Assembly (NCBI GenBank): GCA_903924405.1 | Contig: CAIYBH010000106.1 | Coordinates: forward strand, 1 to 53,227 | Direction of reading: 5' to 3' | Length of the DNA stretch: 53,227 nt | DNA from: an uncultured Planctomycetaceae bacterium | GTDB lineage: Bacteria; Planctomycetota; Planctomycetia; Planctomycetales; Planctomycetaceae | Notes under the pieces: generated by a model | Told to the model about the DNA's origin: nothing | What the model saw: only the letters and a program-made list of their open reading frames with translations | Databases searched by the model: none | Shown: in pieces, positions 26,288 to 36,200 of the stretch | Layout: every line of letters begins with the position of its first letter | How positions within the stretch are numbered: position 1 is the first letter of the stretch | Made by a program: the position numbers and the translations under genes

Positions 26288-27541
26288 ATGCGTCGACCCA
26301 TCACGAATGGCTTTCAACATATGAACAGGCTGCGGGGGATCATCCGGAATCAGCAGGAATCAACGGACCGGCGATGGATGGAAGGCATGCTGGATCCCAC
26401 GGGCGTCGACTGGCGTCGCATGTCCGGCCTCCTGACACCCATGGACAGCCATCGTGTTGCCGCTGTTGAGAATGTGGTAACGCGATTTCGAAGTCTGATG
26501 GAACTCACGGTCGACGCTGTCTGCTTCCTTGACGCGGAGCGACGAATAACTCTGTTCAATGCAGCGGCAGAAAAGCTCTTTGGCTACTCTGGACCGATGT
26601 TGAAGGGAATGACACTGGAGACATTAATCCCATCGCTTGTCGACGTGGACTGCCGCTTTGCCACGTCACCCAATCCAGCGGTGATGGGACTGGAGACTCG
26701 CGATTTGCAGGGACGTCGCGCTGATGGCACAGAGTTTCCTGTCACGTTAACGCGTGCGACTGTGGTGCCCGGAGTTGAGTCGCTCGTATTGATCCGGGAT
26801 GAAACGCAGCGTCGTCATCTGGAGTGCGAGGTTCTGGAAGCTGCGGCAATTGAATGTCGGCGTATTGGCCAGGACCTTCATGATGTGACCGGGCCGGAGC
26901 TGACTGCATTGTCCCTGTTTGCATCGGGGCTTGCCAAGTTGCTTGAACAGGCCCGCCCGGCAGGGGGCTCGACGAACCAGAGTGTCGTGCTGTTGCCGGA
27001 AATGTTTCAGAGACTGGTGGATACGGTGAGCGGACTGCGTCAGGGGCTTGCGGACGCAGCCCGGCACGCACACGACCTGTCTCACGGGATCCTGCCCTTT
27101 CCAATCGAGCCCACAGAGCTGGAGGATCGCCTGCAGGCCTTGTGTGAAATGATCAGCGGGCTGCGATCCATTCATTGTCGTGTCTCCTATCCGCCCGAGG
27201 TGCGTCATATCAACAGTGAGTTGAATTGTGACACAAGCACTCAGCTGTATCGGATTGTGCAGGAGGCGGTGACCAATGCGGTAAAGCATGGCCATGCGGA
27301 TGAGATTCAGATCGCGCTCAGACATTCCGGAGATCGGCTCACCCTGGAAGTCCGGGACAATGGCACCGGAATGTCAGTGCCGACAGCACGGCCGAATGGA
27401 AACAGTCAGGCGGGAGCCGGGCTGAAGAATATGGCCTATCGTGCACGTCAGATCGGCGGAATTCTGGAGACCGAGGCATGCGGTCCCGGGAGTCAGGGCG
27501 GAATGGTCGTGCGCTGTGTCGTACCGCTGCGAGGTCATTGA
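26288..27541 (+). CDS. PAS-domain sensor histidine kinase (NarL-partner type)
   Basis: This 417-residue kinase has no membrane segment, so it is probably cytoplasmic. A PAS domain covers about 66-172 (T-V-D-A-V-C-F-L-D through L-V-L-I-R-D-E-T). The HisKA_3-type phosphoacceptor is H198 in R-R-I-G-Q-D-L-H-D. The HATPase domain has N box Q-E-A-V-T-N-A-V-K-H-G, G1 V-R-D-N-G-T-G-M and G2 G-A-G-L-K-N-M. ATG 26288 has AGGA 7 nt upstream; an in-frame ATG at 26192 would add 32 unconserved-looking residues. The response regulator gene follows after 143 bp and is the likely partner. The signal is unknown. Confidence 0.92.
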   Translation: MRRPITNGFQHMNRLRGIIRNQQESTDRRWMEGMLDPTGVDWRRMSGLLTPMDSHRVAAVENVVTRFRSLMELTVDAVCFLDAERRITLFNAAAEKLFGYSGPMLKGMTLETLIPSLVDVDCRFATSPNPAVMGLETRDLQGRRADGTEFPVTLTRATVVPGVESLVLIRDETQRRHLECEVLEAAAIECRRIGQDLHDVTGPELTALSLFASGLAKLLEQARPAGGSTNQSVVLLPEMFQRLVDTVSGLRQGLADAARHAHDLSHGILPFPIEPTELEDRLQALCEMISGLRSIHCRVSYPPEVRHINSELNCDTSTQLYRIVQEAVTNAVKHGHADEIQIALRHSGDRLTLEVRDNGTGMSVPTARPNGNSQAGAGLKNMAYRARQIGGILETEACGPGSQGGMVVRCVVPLRGH

Positions 27542-27635
27542 GGCGGGCTGTGGCGACGGGTTCCATGGCGGCACGGAGAGTGCGATGCACGCTACGGTGG
27601 CATGGATCATTACTTTCAATGGCCATTGATCAACT

Positions 27636-27653
27636 TCACTCTCACTCTCACTC
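27636..27653. repeat. CACTCT hexamer run
   Basis: Three tandem CACTCT copies, 32 bp before the response regulator start. Possibly only a simple repeat. Confidence 0.5.
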
Positions 27654-27684
27654 TTAATACAAAGCATTTCGGGGAATTCAGACT

Positions 27685-28341
27685 ATGTTGGAAAATCGTG
27701 GTAAAGCATCCGTGATGATTGTTGATGATCACCCGCTGGTGCGAGCGGGGCTGGCAGCACGGATCTCCATGGAATCTGATCTGGAGGTGTTCGGACAGGC
27801 TGCCTCCGAAGCCGAAGCGCTGGTGTTGCTGCGGGAGGGTGTGCCGGACCTGGCGGTCATTGACGTCTCTCTGAAGGACAGCAGCGGACTGGATCTGGTT
27901 CGACAGATCCGTCAGCGGGCGCCAGCCGTGCGGGTCCTCGTGATTTCCGCGTTTCGCGAATCGATCTATGGGGAACGCTCGCTGAGGGCCGGTGCACTGG
28001 GCTATCTGAATAAGCAGGAATCTGACGAAAAGCTGGTGGATGCGATCCACAGTGTTCTGAAAGGGCGACGTTTCGTCAGCCCCTCCATGACCCAGAGGCT
28101 GGTCTCACAAGCGCTTGATGGAGCACCGGACGTGAATGGTGTTGATAGATTGACCGACCGGGAACTGGAAGTTTTCCGCTTGATTGCTGAGGGCTATTCC
28201 AGCGGTACGATTGCGAACAAATTGTTCATAAGTACGCATACGGTGGACACGCACCGCGAAAACATCAAACGGAAACTGGGAACAAAAAATGCCAGCGAAC
28301 TCACGCGGTATGCCGTGCAGTGGCTGCTGGAAAATCACTGA
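27685..28341 (+). CDS. NarL/FixJ-type response regulator
   Basis: This 218-residue DNA-binding regulator has a receiver domain at about 8-125 with acidic pair D14-D15, phosphoacceptor D60 in L-A-V-I-D-V-S, switch Ser88 and conserved K110 in Y-L-N-K. A LuxR-type helix-turn-helix follows at about 150-212: L-T-D-R-E-L-E-V-F-R-L-I-A-E-G-Y-S then I-A-N-K-L-F-I-S-T-H-T-V-D-T-H-R-E-N-I. It is placed directly behind the HisKA_3 kinase gene, so phosphotransfer between them is likely. Targets are unknown. Confidence 0.95.
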   Translation: MLENRGKASVMIVDDHPLVRAGLAARISMESDLEVFGQAASEAEALVLLREGVPDLAVIDVSLKDSSGLDLVRQIRQRAPAVRVLVISAFRESIYGERSLRAGALGYLNKQESDEKLVDAIHSVLKGRRFVSPSMTQRLVSQALDGAPDVNGVDRLTDRELEVFRLIAEGYSSGTIANKLFISTHTVDTHRENIKRKLGTKNASELTRYAVQWLLENH

Positions 28342-28653
28342 CACCTGTGCAGGGGAGGCCGTGTTGCCGACCGGTCGGCAGAATTCTGCGCTCGTTCACA
28401 GGATTTGATCGGGCGGCTTTGCACGGAATGCCCGGCGGCAGGCTCCGCGGGAGACAACTTTGGTCTGCGGAGTGGGCGAGCAGGTCTATGAGTACTCCGT
28501 TTTTGCCGCAAAAAAGGCAGAATTCAGAAAATTCGCCCCCGGCCTTTCCGGTTTTCTGTTGCTGACCCAGGTCAGTCGTTATGCTAGGATGCTGCACGGA
28601 GGGAGAAGCATGGCGGCTCCAGCTTTCAGAAACAACGCAATTGGTTATTTGGT
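28342..28653. other. Spacer with a perfect 16-bp palindrome
   Basis: 312 bp without a gene. TGCCGACCGGTCGGCA at 28365-28380 is an uninterrupted 16-bp palindrome 23 bp after the response regulator stop. With no loop it suits a dimeric protein site better than an RNA hairpin. The promoter of the following gene should be here. Confidence 0.45.
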
Positions 28654-29373
28654 ATGGGACGAAGTTTCGAAAATCGTAAAGCGTCGATCTTCAAGACCGC
28701 ATCGCAAAAGTCCAAGCTCTATTCCAAATACGGCAAACAGCTGTATGTGGTTGCAAAAAATGGCGTGCCGGACCCGGCCAACAACCCGGCCCTCCGCAAC
28801 CTGATTGAGCGTGCTAAGAAGGATCAGGTGCCCAGCCACGTCATCGAAAAAGCCATTGAAAAAGCCAGCGGCGTCGGGGGCGAAGACTTCGCTTCCGTTC
28901 GTTACGAAGGCTTCGGCCCGGGCGGATGCTCCATCATCGTCGATTGCCTCACCGACAACAACAATCGGACCATCACCGATGTCCGCAGCTGCTTCACACG
29001 GGCTGGCGCACGACTCGGGGCCACCGGGTCTGTGGCCCACATGTTCGATCATCTGGCCATCCTGTCCTTCAAAGGAGATGATGGGGACAAAGTGCTGGAA
29101 GTCATGCTGAACGCCGATGTGGACGTTGACGACGTCGAGTGCAACGACGGGCAGATCACGATGTTCGCCAGGGCCAGCGAATTCTACAAAGCAAAAAATG
29201 CCTTCTCTGAGGCATTTCCGGATGTGGAACTGGACGTGGCGGAAATCACCTTCCATCCGCAGTCCACAAAAGAACTCAGCGCGGAAGACGCCGCAACCTT
29301 CGAAAAATTCCTGAACATGCTCAACGACTGTGAAGACGTTCAGGACGTCTACCACAACGCGGTACTACCGTAA
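28654..29373 (+). CDS. YebC/PmpR-family regulatory protein
   Basis: This 239-residue cytoplasmic protein is of standard family length. It opens [15 protein letters not shown], a variant of the usual G-H-S-K-W start, and keeps the family's [19 protein letters not shown] and Y-E-G-F-G-P-G-G motifs. In known members the protein acts as a transcriptional regulator, or as a ribosome-associated factor helping proline-rich translation; which applies here cannot be told. It stands alone. Confidence 0.93.
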   Translation: MGRSFENRKASIFKTASQKSKLYSKYGKQLYVVAKNGVPDPANNPALRNLIERAKKDQVPSHVIEKAIEKASGVGGEDFASVRYEGFGPGGCSIIVDCLTDNNNRTITDVRSCFTRAGARLGATGSVAHMFDHLAILSFKGDDGDKVLEVMLNADVDVDDVECNDGQITMFARASEFYKAKNAFSEAFPDVELDVAEITFHPQSTKELSAEDAATFEKFLNMLNDCEDVQDVYHNAVLP

Positions 29374-29764
29374 GACAGCGTGGCGAGAAGCGCCACGCGT
29401 TCGCATCGGCCCGGGCATTTCATTGGTCATTGAACACAGAAGGATGCTGTTGGTACCCACCGGCAGCATCTTCGTCTTCCGCAACGTGTGGTCCTATGGC
29501 ACACAGCGCGGTAGCCGCGGTCTCGCAAATGATGGTGGGGCGTTGGACGCAGCCGTCAAATGCCACCGACACCGGCAGCGGCCGTTACTCAGCGGCCGCG
29601 GTCCAGTCTGTTGTGTGATCCCGGGTAACCTGGCTGAGCGAATCCGGCCGCAGGCTGCAGGTCTGCACCGGAATTACAGACATTTTCAGGTGGCTTCGTG
29701 ATCAATGCTCTACTGCGGTCTGTCGTTACTGACAGCGCTCACGTGGAAGTACGCGGAGAAAGAC
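29374..29764. other. Spacer without recognised gene
   Basis: About 390 bp. No credible gene, repeat or terminator was found. It must contain the promoter for the gene starting at 29765. Confidence 0.45.
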
Positions 29765-31354
29765 ATGCTGGCCCTGCTGACCATCCTGACGTTCGGATTG
29801 CTGGCTGATGAGAATCGGGCACAATCGGTGCCGCCGATGTCACCGGCTGCAGTCGCAGCTGAGGTGGACCGGTACTTTGTGAAAACATGGCAGGAAAATG
29901 CCATCGAACCGGCACCCTTGTGCACCGACGAAGAATTCGTACGGCGGCTCTACCTTGATCTGGCGGGCCGCATTCCCGCCGTCTCCGAAACTCGACAGTT
30001 TCTGGACGACTCAAGGCCGGACAAGCGTCAACTGCTGGTGGAACAGCTGCTGGACAGTCCCGCCTTCGTGCGGCACTTTACCATTCTCTGGCGCAATGCG
30101 TTGATCCCCGAGGCCTTTACAGATCCGCAGTTGCGAGGATTGATTCCTGGCTTCGAAGCGTGGCTCTGGACTCGGTTCTCCTCCGGTGTGCCCTACGACC
30201 AGCTGGTCCGTGAACTCATCACCACACCTCTGGACTTTGGAGAATCTCCGGAAGCCGTCCTGAACGCGGCCAATTCCCCCAGTGCCTTCTTTCTCGCCCG
30301 TAATCTGAAACCTGAAAGTCTGGCCACCGGAACTTCCCGAGCCTTTCTGGGAGTGCGGCTGGACTGTGCGCAGTGTCACGATCACCCCTTCGACACATGG
30401 AAGCAGCGACAATTCTGGAGCCTGGCGGCCTTTTATGGTGGCTTCAGTTCATCAGAGGGCGGGGGCGATCCCGCAGCCATGGCGATGGTTCGGGAACGCG
30501 AGAATGTCCGCAGCATTTCCATCCCCGGGACCGGAGAAACCGTCGAGGCTCGGTTCCTGGCAGGGCAGCCACCGCAATGGGATTCCACAGAACAACCCCG
30601 CGAGAAACTGGCGGCATGGATTACCAGCCGAGATAATCCGTGGTTCTCACGCATGGCGGCAAATCGCATGTGGTCGCTGTTTTTCGGGCAGGGGATTGTG
30701 CACCCGATTGATGACTTTTCGGACAACAATCCGCCTTCGCACCCGGAAGTTCTGCAACTGCTTGCGGATCAGCTGCTGGCCCACGACTTTGATCTGCGAT
30801 TTTTGATTCGCACGATGACCATGACCCATGTGTATCAGGCCACCAGCCGGCAGACACATCCCTCACAGGTCGACACGACGCAGTTTGCCCGTTCGGCACT
30901 ACGGGGACTGACCCCGGAACAGTTTTTTGATAGTCTGGCCGAAGCCACCGGCTACTATCAGCCCTATCGCAGCGACAATCCGTTTGTCATTGACGCGGAT
31001 TCTCCCCGGGGACGCTTCCTGGAATTGTTTCGTGTTGAGGCTGAGTCGCCGTTGCTGCGTGAAACCACAATTCTGCAGGCACTCGCCATGATGAATGGCG
31101 AATTCATCGCCGATGCGACAGCGGGCGAGAAAAGTCAGACGCTCAGAGCGATCGCCGAGTTTCCTCTGATGTCCGACCAGCAGAAACTGGAAACACTGTT
31201 CCTTGCAGCACTCAGTCGGTTTCCATCCGATGCAGAGTTGCAGCAGTGTCAGAGTCTGTTAGCCACCGCCAGCACCCCGGACGAGCGGACAAACGTCTGC
31301 GGTGATATTTTCTGGGCCCTGCTGAACAGTTCAGAATTCCTGCTGAACCACTGA
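29765..31354 (+). CDS. DUF1549/DUF1553 protein lacking an N-terminal cytochrome domain
   Basis: This 529-residue exported planctomycete protein has a signal peptide (L-A-L-L-T-I-L-T-F-G-L-L). DUF1549 covers about 35-215 (R-R-L-Y-L-D-L-A-G-R-I-P near its start, C-A-Q-C-H-D-H-P-F-D near its end) and DUF1553 about 270-500 (N-P-W-F-S-R-M-A-A-N-R-M-W, then T-M-T-H-V-Y-Q-A-T-S). The large homolog at 33277 carries an extra N-terminal CxxCH cytochrome module, which this one lacks; the CxxCH inside DUF1549 is still present. ATG 29765 has GGAG 8 nt upstream; ATG 29705 would put 20 residues before the signal. The biochemical function is unknown. No DUF1501 partner is adjacent. Confidence 0.88.
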   Translation: MLALLTILTFGLLADENRAQSVPPMSPAAVAAEVDRYFVKTWQENAIEPAPLCTDEEFVRRLYLDLAGRIPAVSETRQFLDDSRPDKRQLLVEQLLDSPAFVRHFTILWRNALIPEAFTDPQLRGLIPGFEAWLWTRFSSGVPYDQLVRELITTPLDFGESPEAVLNAANSPSAFFLARNLKPESLATGTSRAFLGVRLDCAQCHDHPFDTWKQRQFWSLAAFYGGFSSSEGGGDPAAMAMVRERENVRSISIPGTGETVEARFLAGQPPQWDSTEQPREKLAAWITSRDNPWFSRMAANRMWSLFFGQGIVHPIDDFSDNNPPSHPEVLQLLADQLLAHDFDLRFLIRTMTMTHVYQATSRQTHPSQVDTTQFARSALRGLTPEQFFDSLAEATGYYQPYRSDNPFVIDADSPRGRFLELFRVEAESPLLRETTILQALAMMNGEFIADATAGEKSQTLRAIAEFPLMSDQQKLETLFLAALSRFPSDAELQQCQSLLATASTPDERTNVCGDIFWALLNSSEFLLNH

Positions 31355-31365
31355 GTGGTTTGCGG

Positions 31366-31485
31366 CGGGAGGGCGAGGTTCCATCCGAGCCGCAAAAATC
31401 GGGTTTTCAACGGGAGGGCGAGGTTCCATCCGAGCCGCAAAAATCAGGTTTTCAACGGGAGGGCGAGGTTCCATCCGAGCCGCAC
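31366..31485. repeat. 45-bp tandem repeat after the DUF1553 gene
   Basis: Units start at 31366, 31411 and 31456 (period 45 bp); the third is cut at 30 bp. The core is GAGGGCGAGGTTCCATCCGA. Read as plus-strand protein it gives repeated R-E-G-E-V-P-S-E-P, a spurious peptide I recall from planctomycete annotations. It begins 12 bp after the stop codon. A run of 12 C follows at 31509. Confidence 0.85.
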
Positions 31486-31523
31486 GACGTGGTTTGCGGC
31501 TTGGCAGCGTCCCCCCCCCCCAA

Positions 31524-31572
31524 AGGCGAGCGGTGCGGCGTGAGCCCACCGAGACGAAAACGTTGAAGTGAA
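31524..31572. repeat. GGCGAGCGG-type repeat, copy 2
   Basis: Counterpart of 20206-20254: GGCGAGCGG, GTGAGCCC, CCGAGACGAAAAC and TTGAAGTGAA occur in the same order and spacing. Confidence 0.6.
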
Positions 31573-31628
31573 CATCAACAAACACAGACGTCTGGAACGG
31601 CTGATACCCCCCGCTCAACGGCAAACCA

Positions 31629-33080
31629 TCAAGTCAGAATGTCCCGCAACACTTCGCCCCCGACATCGGTCAGTCGAAAATCACGACCATTAAAGCGGTA
31701 AGTCAACTGCGTGTGCTCAAGCCCCAGCAGGTGTAACAAGGTTGCATGCAGATCGTTGACGTGGACCTTCTTTTCCACGGCTTTGTATCCAAAGGGGTCC
31801 GTGGCCCCATAGTGGAAACCTCCACGCACACCCGCACCTGCCATCCAGATGGTAAATCCGTTTGGATTGTGATCCCGCCCACGTGCTCCCTGAGAATCCG
31901 AGGTGCGACCGAATTCACCGCCCCAGATCACGAGGGTTGAATCCAGTAATCCGCGTGCTTCAAGGTCCTGCAGCAACGCAGCGGCCGGCTGATCCGTGTG
32001 CAGACCGCAGGAGCGATGGTTGGTTTCGACATCTGAATGACAATCCCAGGGCACATCATTCACACTGCCATCCCCGCCGACGCCTTTGCCGGCAAAAATC
32101 TGCACAAATCGTACACCGCGTTCCACAAGCCGACGGGCCAGCAGGCACTGTCGGGAAAACGTGGCGCATTCCGGCTGGTCCATGCCGTACAGTTTATGAA
32201 TCGATTCCGGTTCCGAGGTGAGGTCAAGCGCTTCCGGGGCGGCCATCTGCATGCGATAAGCCAGTTCAAACGAATTAATCCGCGCCGCAAGATCCGCCTG
32301 GGTGGGGCGTGAGTCCGCATGAGCCTGGTTGAGGTCCCGCAGCAAATCCAGTTGGGCGCGCTGCTGGCGATCCGAATGCCGGCCGTCACGCGACAGGTTC
32401 TCAATCGACTCCTTCCGCCGCGCATCCAGCGCCATGGCCTGGTAGGTCTTCGGCAGAAATCCTGCCGACCAGATCTGATCATCACCGCGGGGTCGCGTGT
32501 CATGCAGTACGACGCAGGATGGCAGGTTCTGATTCTGTGACCCCAGCCCGTAGGTCATCCACGCGCCCAGTGAAGGCAGGCCCGGCCGATTCGTTCCGCA
32601 CATCAGCTCAATCGACGCGGGTGCATGATTGTTCTGCTTCAGGTACATCGAATGCAGAAAGCACATCTTGTCCACATGGCGGGACAGATGCGGAAACAGG
32701 TCTGAAACCCACGAACCCGATTCGCCGTGCTGAGCCCATTTGAACGGGGATTTCAGACATTTGCCGCTGGTGGTGAAAAAACCAGTCTTCGGGTCCGACC
32801 CAGCCAGCTCCTGCCCGTCCCGCGCCTGCAGTTCCGGCTTGTAATCCCAGGTGTCGACCTGAGACGGTGCGCCCGTCATGAACAGCCAGATCACGGAACG
32901 TACGCGACCCGGAAAATGAGGTGGTCGCAGCGCCAGCGGGTCCGCCGGACCGCCAGCTGCCGCAGATTCGGAGTGCAGCATGCTGGCCAGGGCCAGAGAT
33001 CCAAATCCCATCCCGGCGTCCTGCAGAAAACGCCTGCGGGCCGGTAGCGACAGTTCACCAGGTGTGTAGTAGCCAAACAT
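31629..33080 (-). CDS. DUF1501 protein with Tat-like signal
   Basis: This 483-residue protein belongs to a family abundant in planctomycetes and related to the alkaline phosphatase/sulfatase fold. The N-terminus L-P-A-R-R-R-F-L-Q-D-A-G-M-G resembles a twin-arginine export signal, so it is probably exported folded. Conserved family stretches are visible: V-I-W-L-F-M-T-G-A-P-S-Q-V-D-T-W-D, H-S-M-Y-L-K-Q-N-N-H near the middle, and L-V-I-W-G-G-E-F-G-R-T with G-R-D-H-N-P-N-G. ATG 33080 has GGAG 6 nt upstream. It lies 196 bp behind the large cytochrome-type DUF1549/1553 gene, the standard pairing. The substrate is unknown. Confidence 0.93.
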   Translation of the reverse strand: MFGYYTPGELSLPARRRFLQDAGMGFGSLALASMLHSESAAAGGPADPLALRPPHFPGRVRSVIWLFMTGAPSQVDTWDYKPELQARDGQELAGSDPKTGFFTTSGKCLKSPFKWAQHGESGSWVSDLFPHLSRHVDKMCFLHSMYLKQNNHAPASIELMCGTNRPGLPSLGAWMTYGLGSQNQNLPSCVVLHDTRPRGDDQIWSAGFLPKTYQAMALDARRKESIENLSRDGRHSDRQQRAQLDLLRDLNQAHADSRPTQADLAARINSFELAYRMQMAAPEALDLTSEPESIHKLYGMDQPECATFSRQCLLARRLVERGVRFVQIFAGKGVGGDGSVNDVPWDCHSDVETNHRSCGLHTDQPAAALLQDLEARGLLDSTLVIWGGEFGRTSDSQGARGRDHNPNGFTIWMAGAGVRGGFHYGATDPFGYKAVEKKVHVNDLHATLLHLLGLEHTQLTYRFNGRDFRLTDVGGEVLRDILT

Positions 33081-33276
33081 GAGGAACTCCAGAACGCCGA
33101 AAAAACTCAGAAGAGCGGTTCCCCGTGATTCATCGCAGTGGCCCGGGTGCTTCGATCAGGAAGTTTCCAGGTCTGGCGATGTCCTGCCACAACAACTTCG
33201 GGCGACACCATTTCATGAACACGAGGGGCAATACCATCCGACACCAGCTATTCGTAACACACACACGCAGTCACCA

Positions 33277-36200
33277 TCAGTCCACGTACACAAATTCGTT
33301 GAGGCACATCAGCACATGACAGAATTCCGTGAACGCCAGCAGGTCCGCATTGGGAATGTCCGCGGGGATTGCCGCCTGCTGCTGTCGTACAAAATCCGCC
33401 ATCCGAGTCAGTTCCACGTCCTTCGGCGAACGTCCCAGTGCCCGTTGAAACGCTTCCGTGATCTGCGCCTCAAGCGAACTCGTGACCGAACTTCGAATTG
33501 CGGCCGCCAGCTTTTCTGCCTGCTGCCGCACCATCGATGAATTCATCAGAGTCAGCGCCTGAGTCGGCACGGTGGTGATACTGCGAGTCCCGATACTCTG
33601 CGTCGGCTCCGGGGCATCGAACATCGTCATCACCGGCAAGAGCTCGCTGCGTTTCACCCGCAGATAGATGCTTCTGCGTGGTGTGTCATCCAGCACACTC
33701 GGACCAAACATGGTGCGATCCAGACTGCCACCCAGCTGCAGAATCGCATCGCGAATGGTTTCTGCTTCCAGGCGGCGAGGCTGGTAGTGCCAGAGCCAGC
33801 GATTTTCCGGATCCGCCTGCAGACTGTCCTCTCGGATTTCATGTGACTGCTGATAGACCTGACTCAGCATGATGGCCCGATGCAGTGGTTTCAGCTGCCA
33901 GCCGTTGCGAACTAATTCGCCGGCCAGATATTCCAGCAATTCCGGGTGCGTTGGTGGATCACCCTGAGCACCAAAGTCGTTGGGGGTTCTGACAATTCCC
34001 GCACCGAAGTGATGCTGCCACAGTCGATTCACCATCACTCGGGCCAGCAATGCGCCGCCACCATGTTCCACATCCGTCATCCAGCGTGCCAACGCTAAAC
34101 GCGGATGCTCTGCGGCGGGTGTGGTCTGAGGTGTTGCGGGGGCTGCATCGCGCCAGAGCACCTGTAGAAATCCGGGTTCGGCCTTTCCCGCTTTGTTGTC
34201 CACTTCTCCCCGGCGCAGGACAAACACATCCTGCCCGCCACCCACCGTGGTGTACACTTCACGAAAATCCGGACGCGGCTGCTTTGCGGCATGAGCACGC
34301 TCAGCCTGCACCAGAGCCGCTGTTTCCGCATCGAATGGAGCGAACCAGCGCGGCAGGTGTTCCCGAACATGCTCCGGCAATTCCGCTGGATATGTGGCGG
34401 CAATGGTCCGCAGTTCTCCAACCTGCTGCATCGTGAGATCCCCGGCCCAGGTCGCCGGATTGGGCTCCGTCGAAACCGAAACACGCAGTCGCCCCACACC
34501 TCCATCACGAAATCGCAACTCGAGTTGCAGCTGCGTTCCGCCGTCAAACCCCGGCAGTGGTGGATCCAGTTCAAAGACCGCCGCGTTATCTTTTTTCGCA
34601 GTCGCCCGCACGACCCAGGCCGTTCCGGGTTTTCCATCCGTCGCGTTCGACAGCGGTTGATTGTCGTCGGCAAATGCTGCAAACACGGGTTTCAGGACAA
34701 TGGCCTGTGCAGCCTCGGTCGCTCCTGGTGCCAGCGGCTTCGCCGTTAGAGTGATTTCCGCCAACTGAAAACTGCCATCGTCGTTCAGTCCGGGGCCTTT
34801 CTGAGGCAGTGCTTTGTGAATGAGCGTATCCAGTCGCAGCGACTGCATGTTCTTCTGGAAGGTCACGAAATCCAGTGAGTATCGTTCTTCTGCGGACACA
34901 TTCCGCTGCCGTCCACGCTGACGTACACTGACGCCGGGAATCAGCATCCCATCATGCACGATCAACCCCTGCGGTTCCTGCTTCAACCATGAACGCTCCG
35001 CATCCATGGTGACAGGATCCAGAATCTGCCAGCGCGTCTGCTCCGACTGGCTGGGCAACTGTTCTTTCTTCCACGCAGCAAACCGTTCAGGAAGCACAGT
35101 TGTGGCATGTGCCTTCAGGGCCGCAATCAATGGGGCATGCTGTTCCCGATGCAACTCAAGGGCCTTGTCCGTGGCCACAGGATCGTAATCCATGGTCCGC
35201 GGTCCCTGCACAGTGGTGCCCAGGGTCGCCGCGAAGGCATAATAGTCGGTCTGTGGCAGTGGGTCGTACTTGTGGTCATGGCAACGCACGCACCCCAGTG
35301 TCAGTCCCAGCATCGATCCGCCAATTGTCATCAGCATGTCGTCCAGCTGATCGTAACGAATTCGTTCCACGGTCTTCGCCGTGATCTGACCGGGGTACGG
35401 GCCTGCCACAAGAAAACCAGTGGCGGCTGCTCCGTCCAGGCTATCCGGTTGCAGCAGATCGCCGGCCAGTTGCATGCGCACGAATTGATCGAACGGCAAG
35501 TCGGCATTGAGGGCCTTGATCACCCAGTCTCGGTAGTGATAGGCGCCGGGACGAAATCCATCAAATTCGTACCCGCCACTCTCTGCAAACCGTGCGGTGT
35601 CCAGCCAGTGCCTGGCCCAGCGTTCACCGTAGGCCGGACTGGCCAGCAGGGAATCCACCATGTTGGCGTAGGCGTCAGGTGACGTATCCTGCACGAACGC
35701 CGCAATGTCTGACGGTTGAGGTGGCAGTCCCGTCAGATCCAGCCACGCGCGGCGAATCAGCTTTTCCCGCGTAGCCGATCCCACCGACATCACACCATGC
35801 TGTTCACGAGCCGCCTGAATCAGCCCGTCAATCGGTGCCTGAGGATCTGGTAGTGTGGGCTGCTGCAGAGGTCGAAAGGCCCACCAATCCCGCCCTGCAG
35901 CCACATCAATTTGACGCCGCGTCTTCAGCGGTGCGGCTCCGGTTCGCGGGTCCGGGGCTCCAAGGTCGATCCACTTCGCAAAATCCGCGGCGATCTCGGC
36001 CGACAAACGCCCGGCGGGAGGCATTTCCAGACCGTCGTAGCAGATCGCCTTCCAGAGAGCACTTTCGGCCGACTTGCCAGGCACCAGAACTGGCCCGCTT
36101 TCACCGCCTGCTGCGATACCGGCAGCAGTGTCGAGGTAGAGTTCCGCCTTCAGTTTCCCGTCAGTGGCGGCCTGCTGAGAATGACAGGAATAGCAGTGCT

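Noticed and set aside
31355..31624. Frames encoding repeated R-E-G-E-V-P-S-E-P or A-R-M-E-P-R-P-P peptides
   Set aside because: They are translations of the 45-bp tandem repeat; no ribosome site, and both strands are open by chance of the period.
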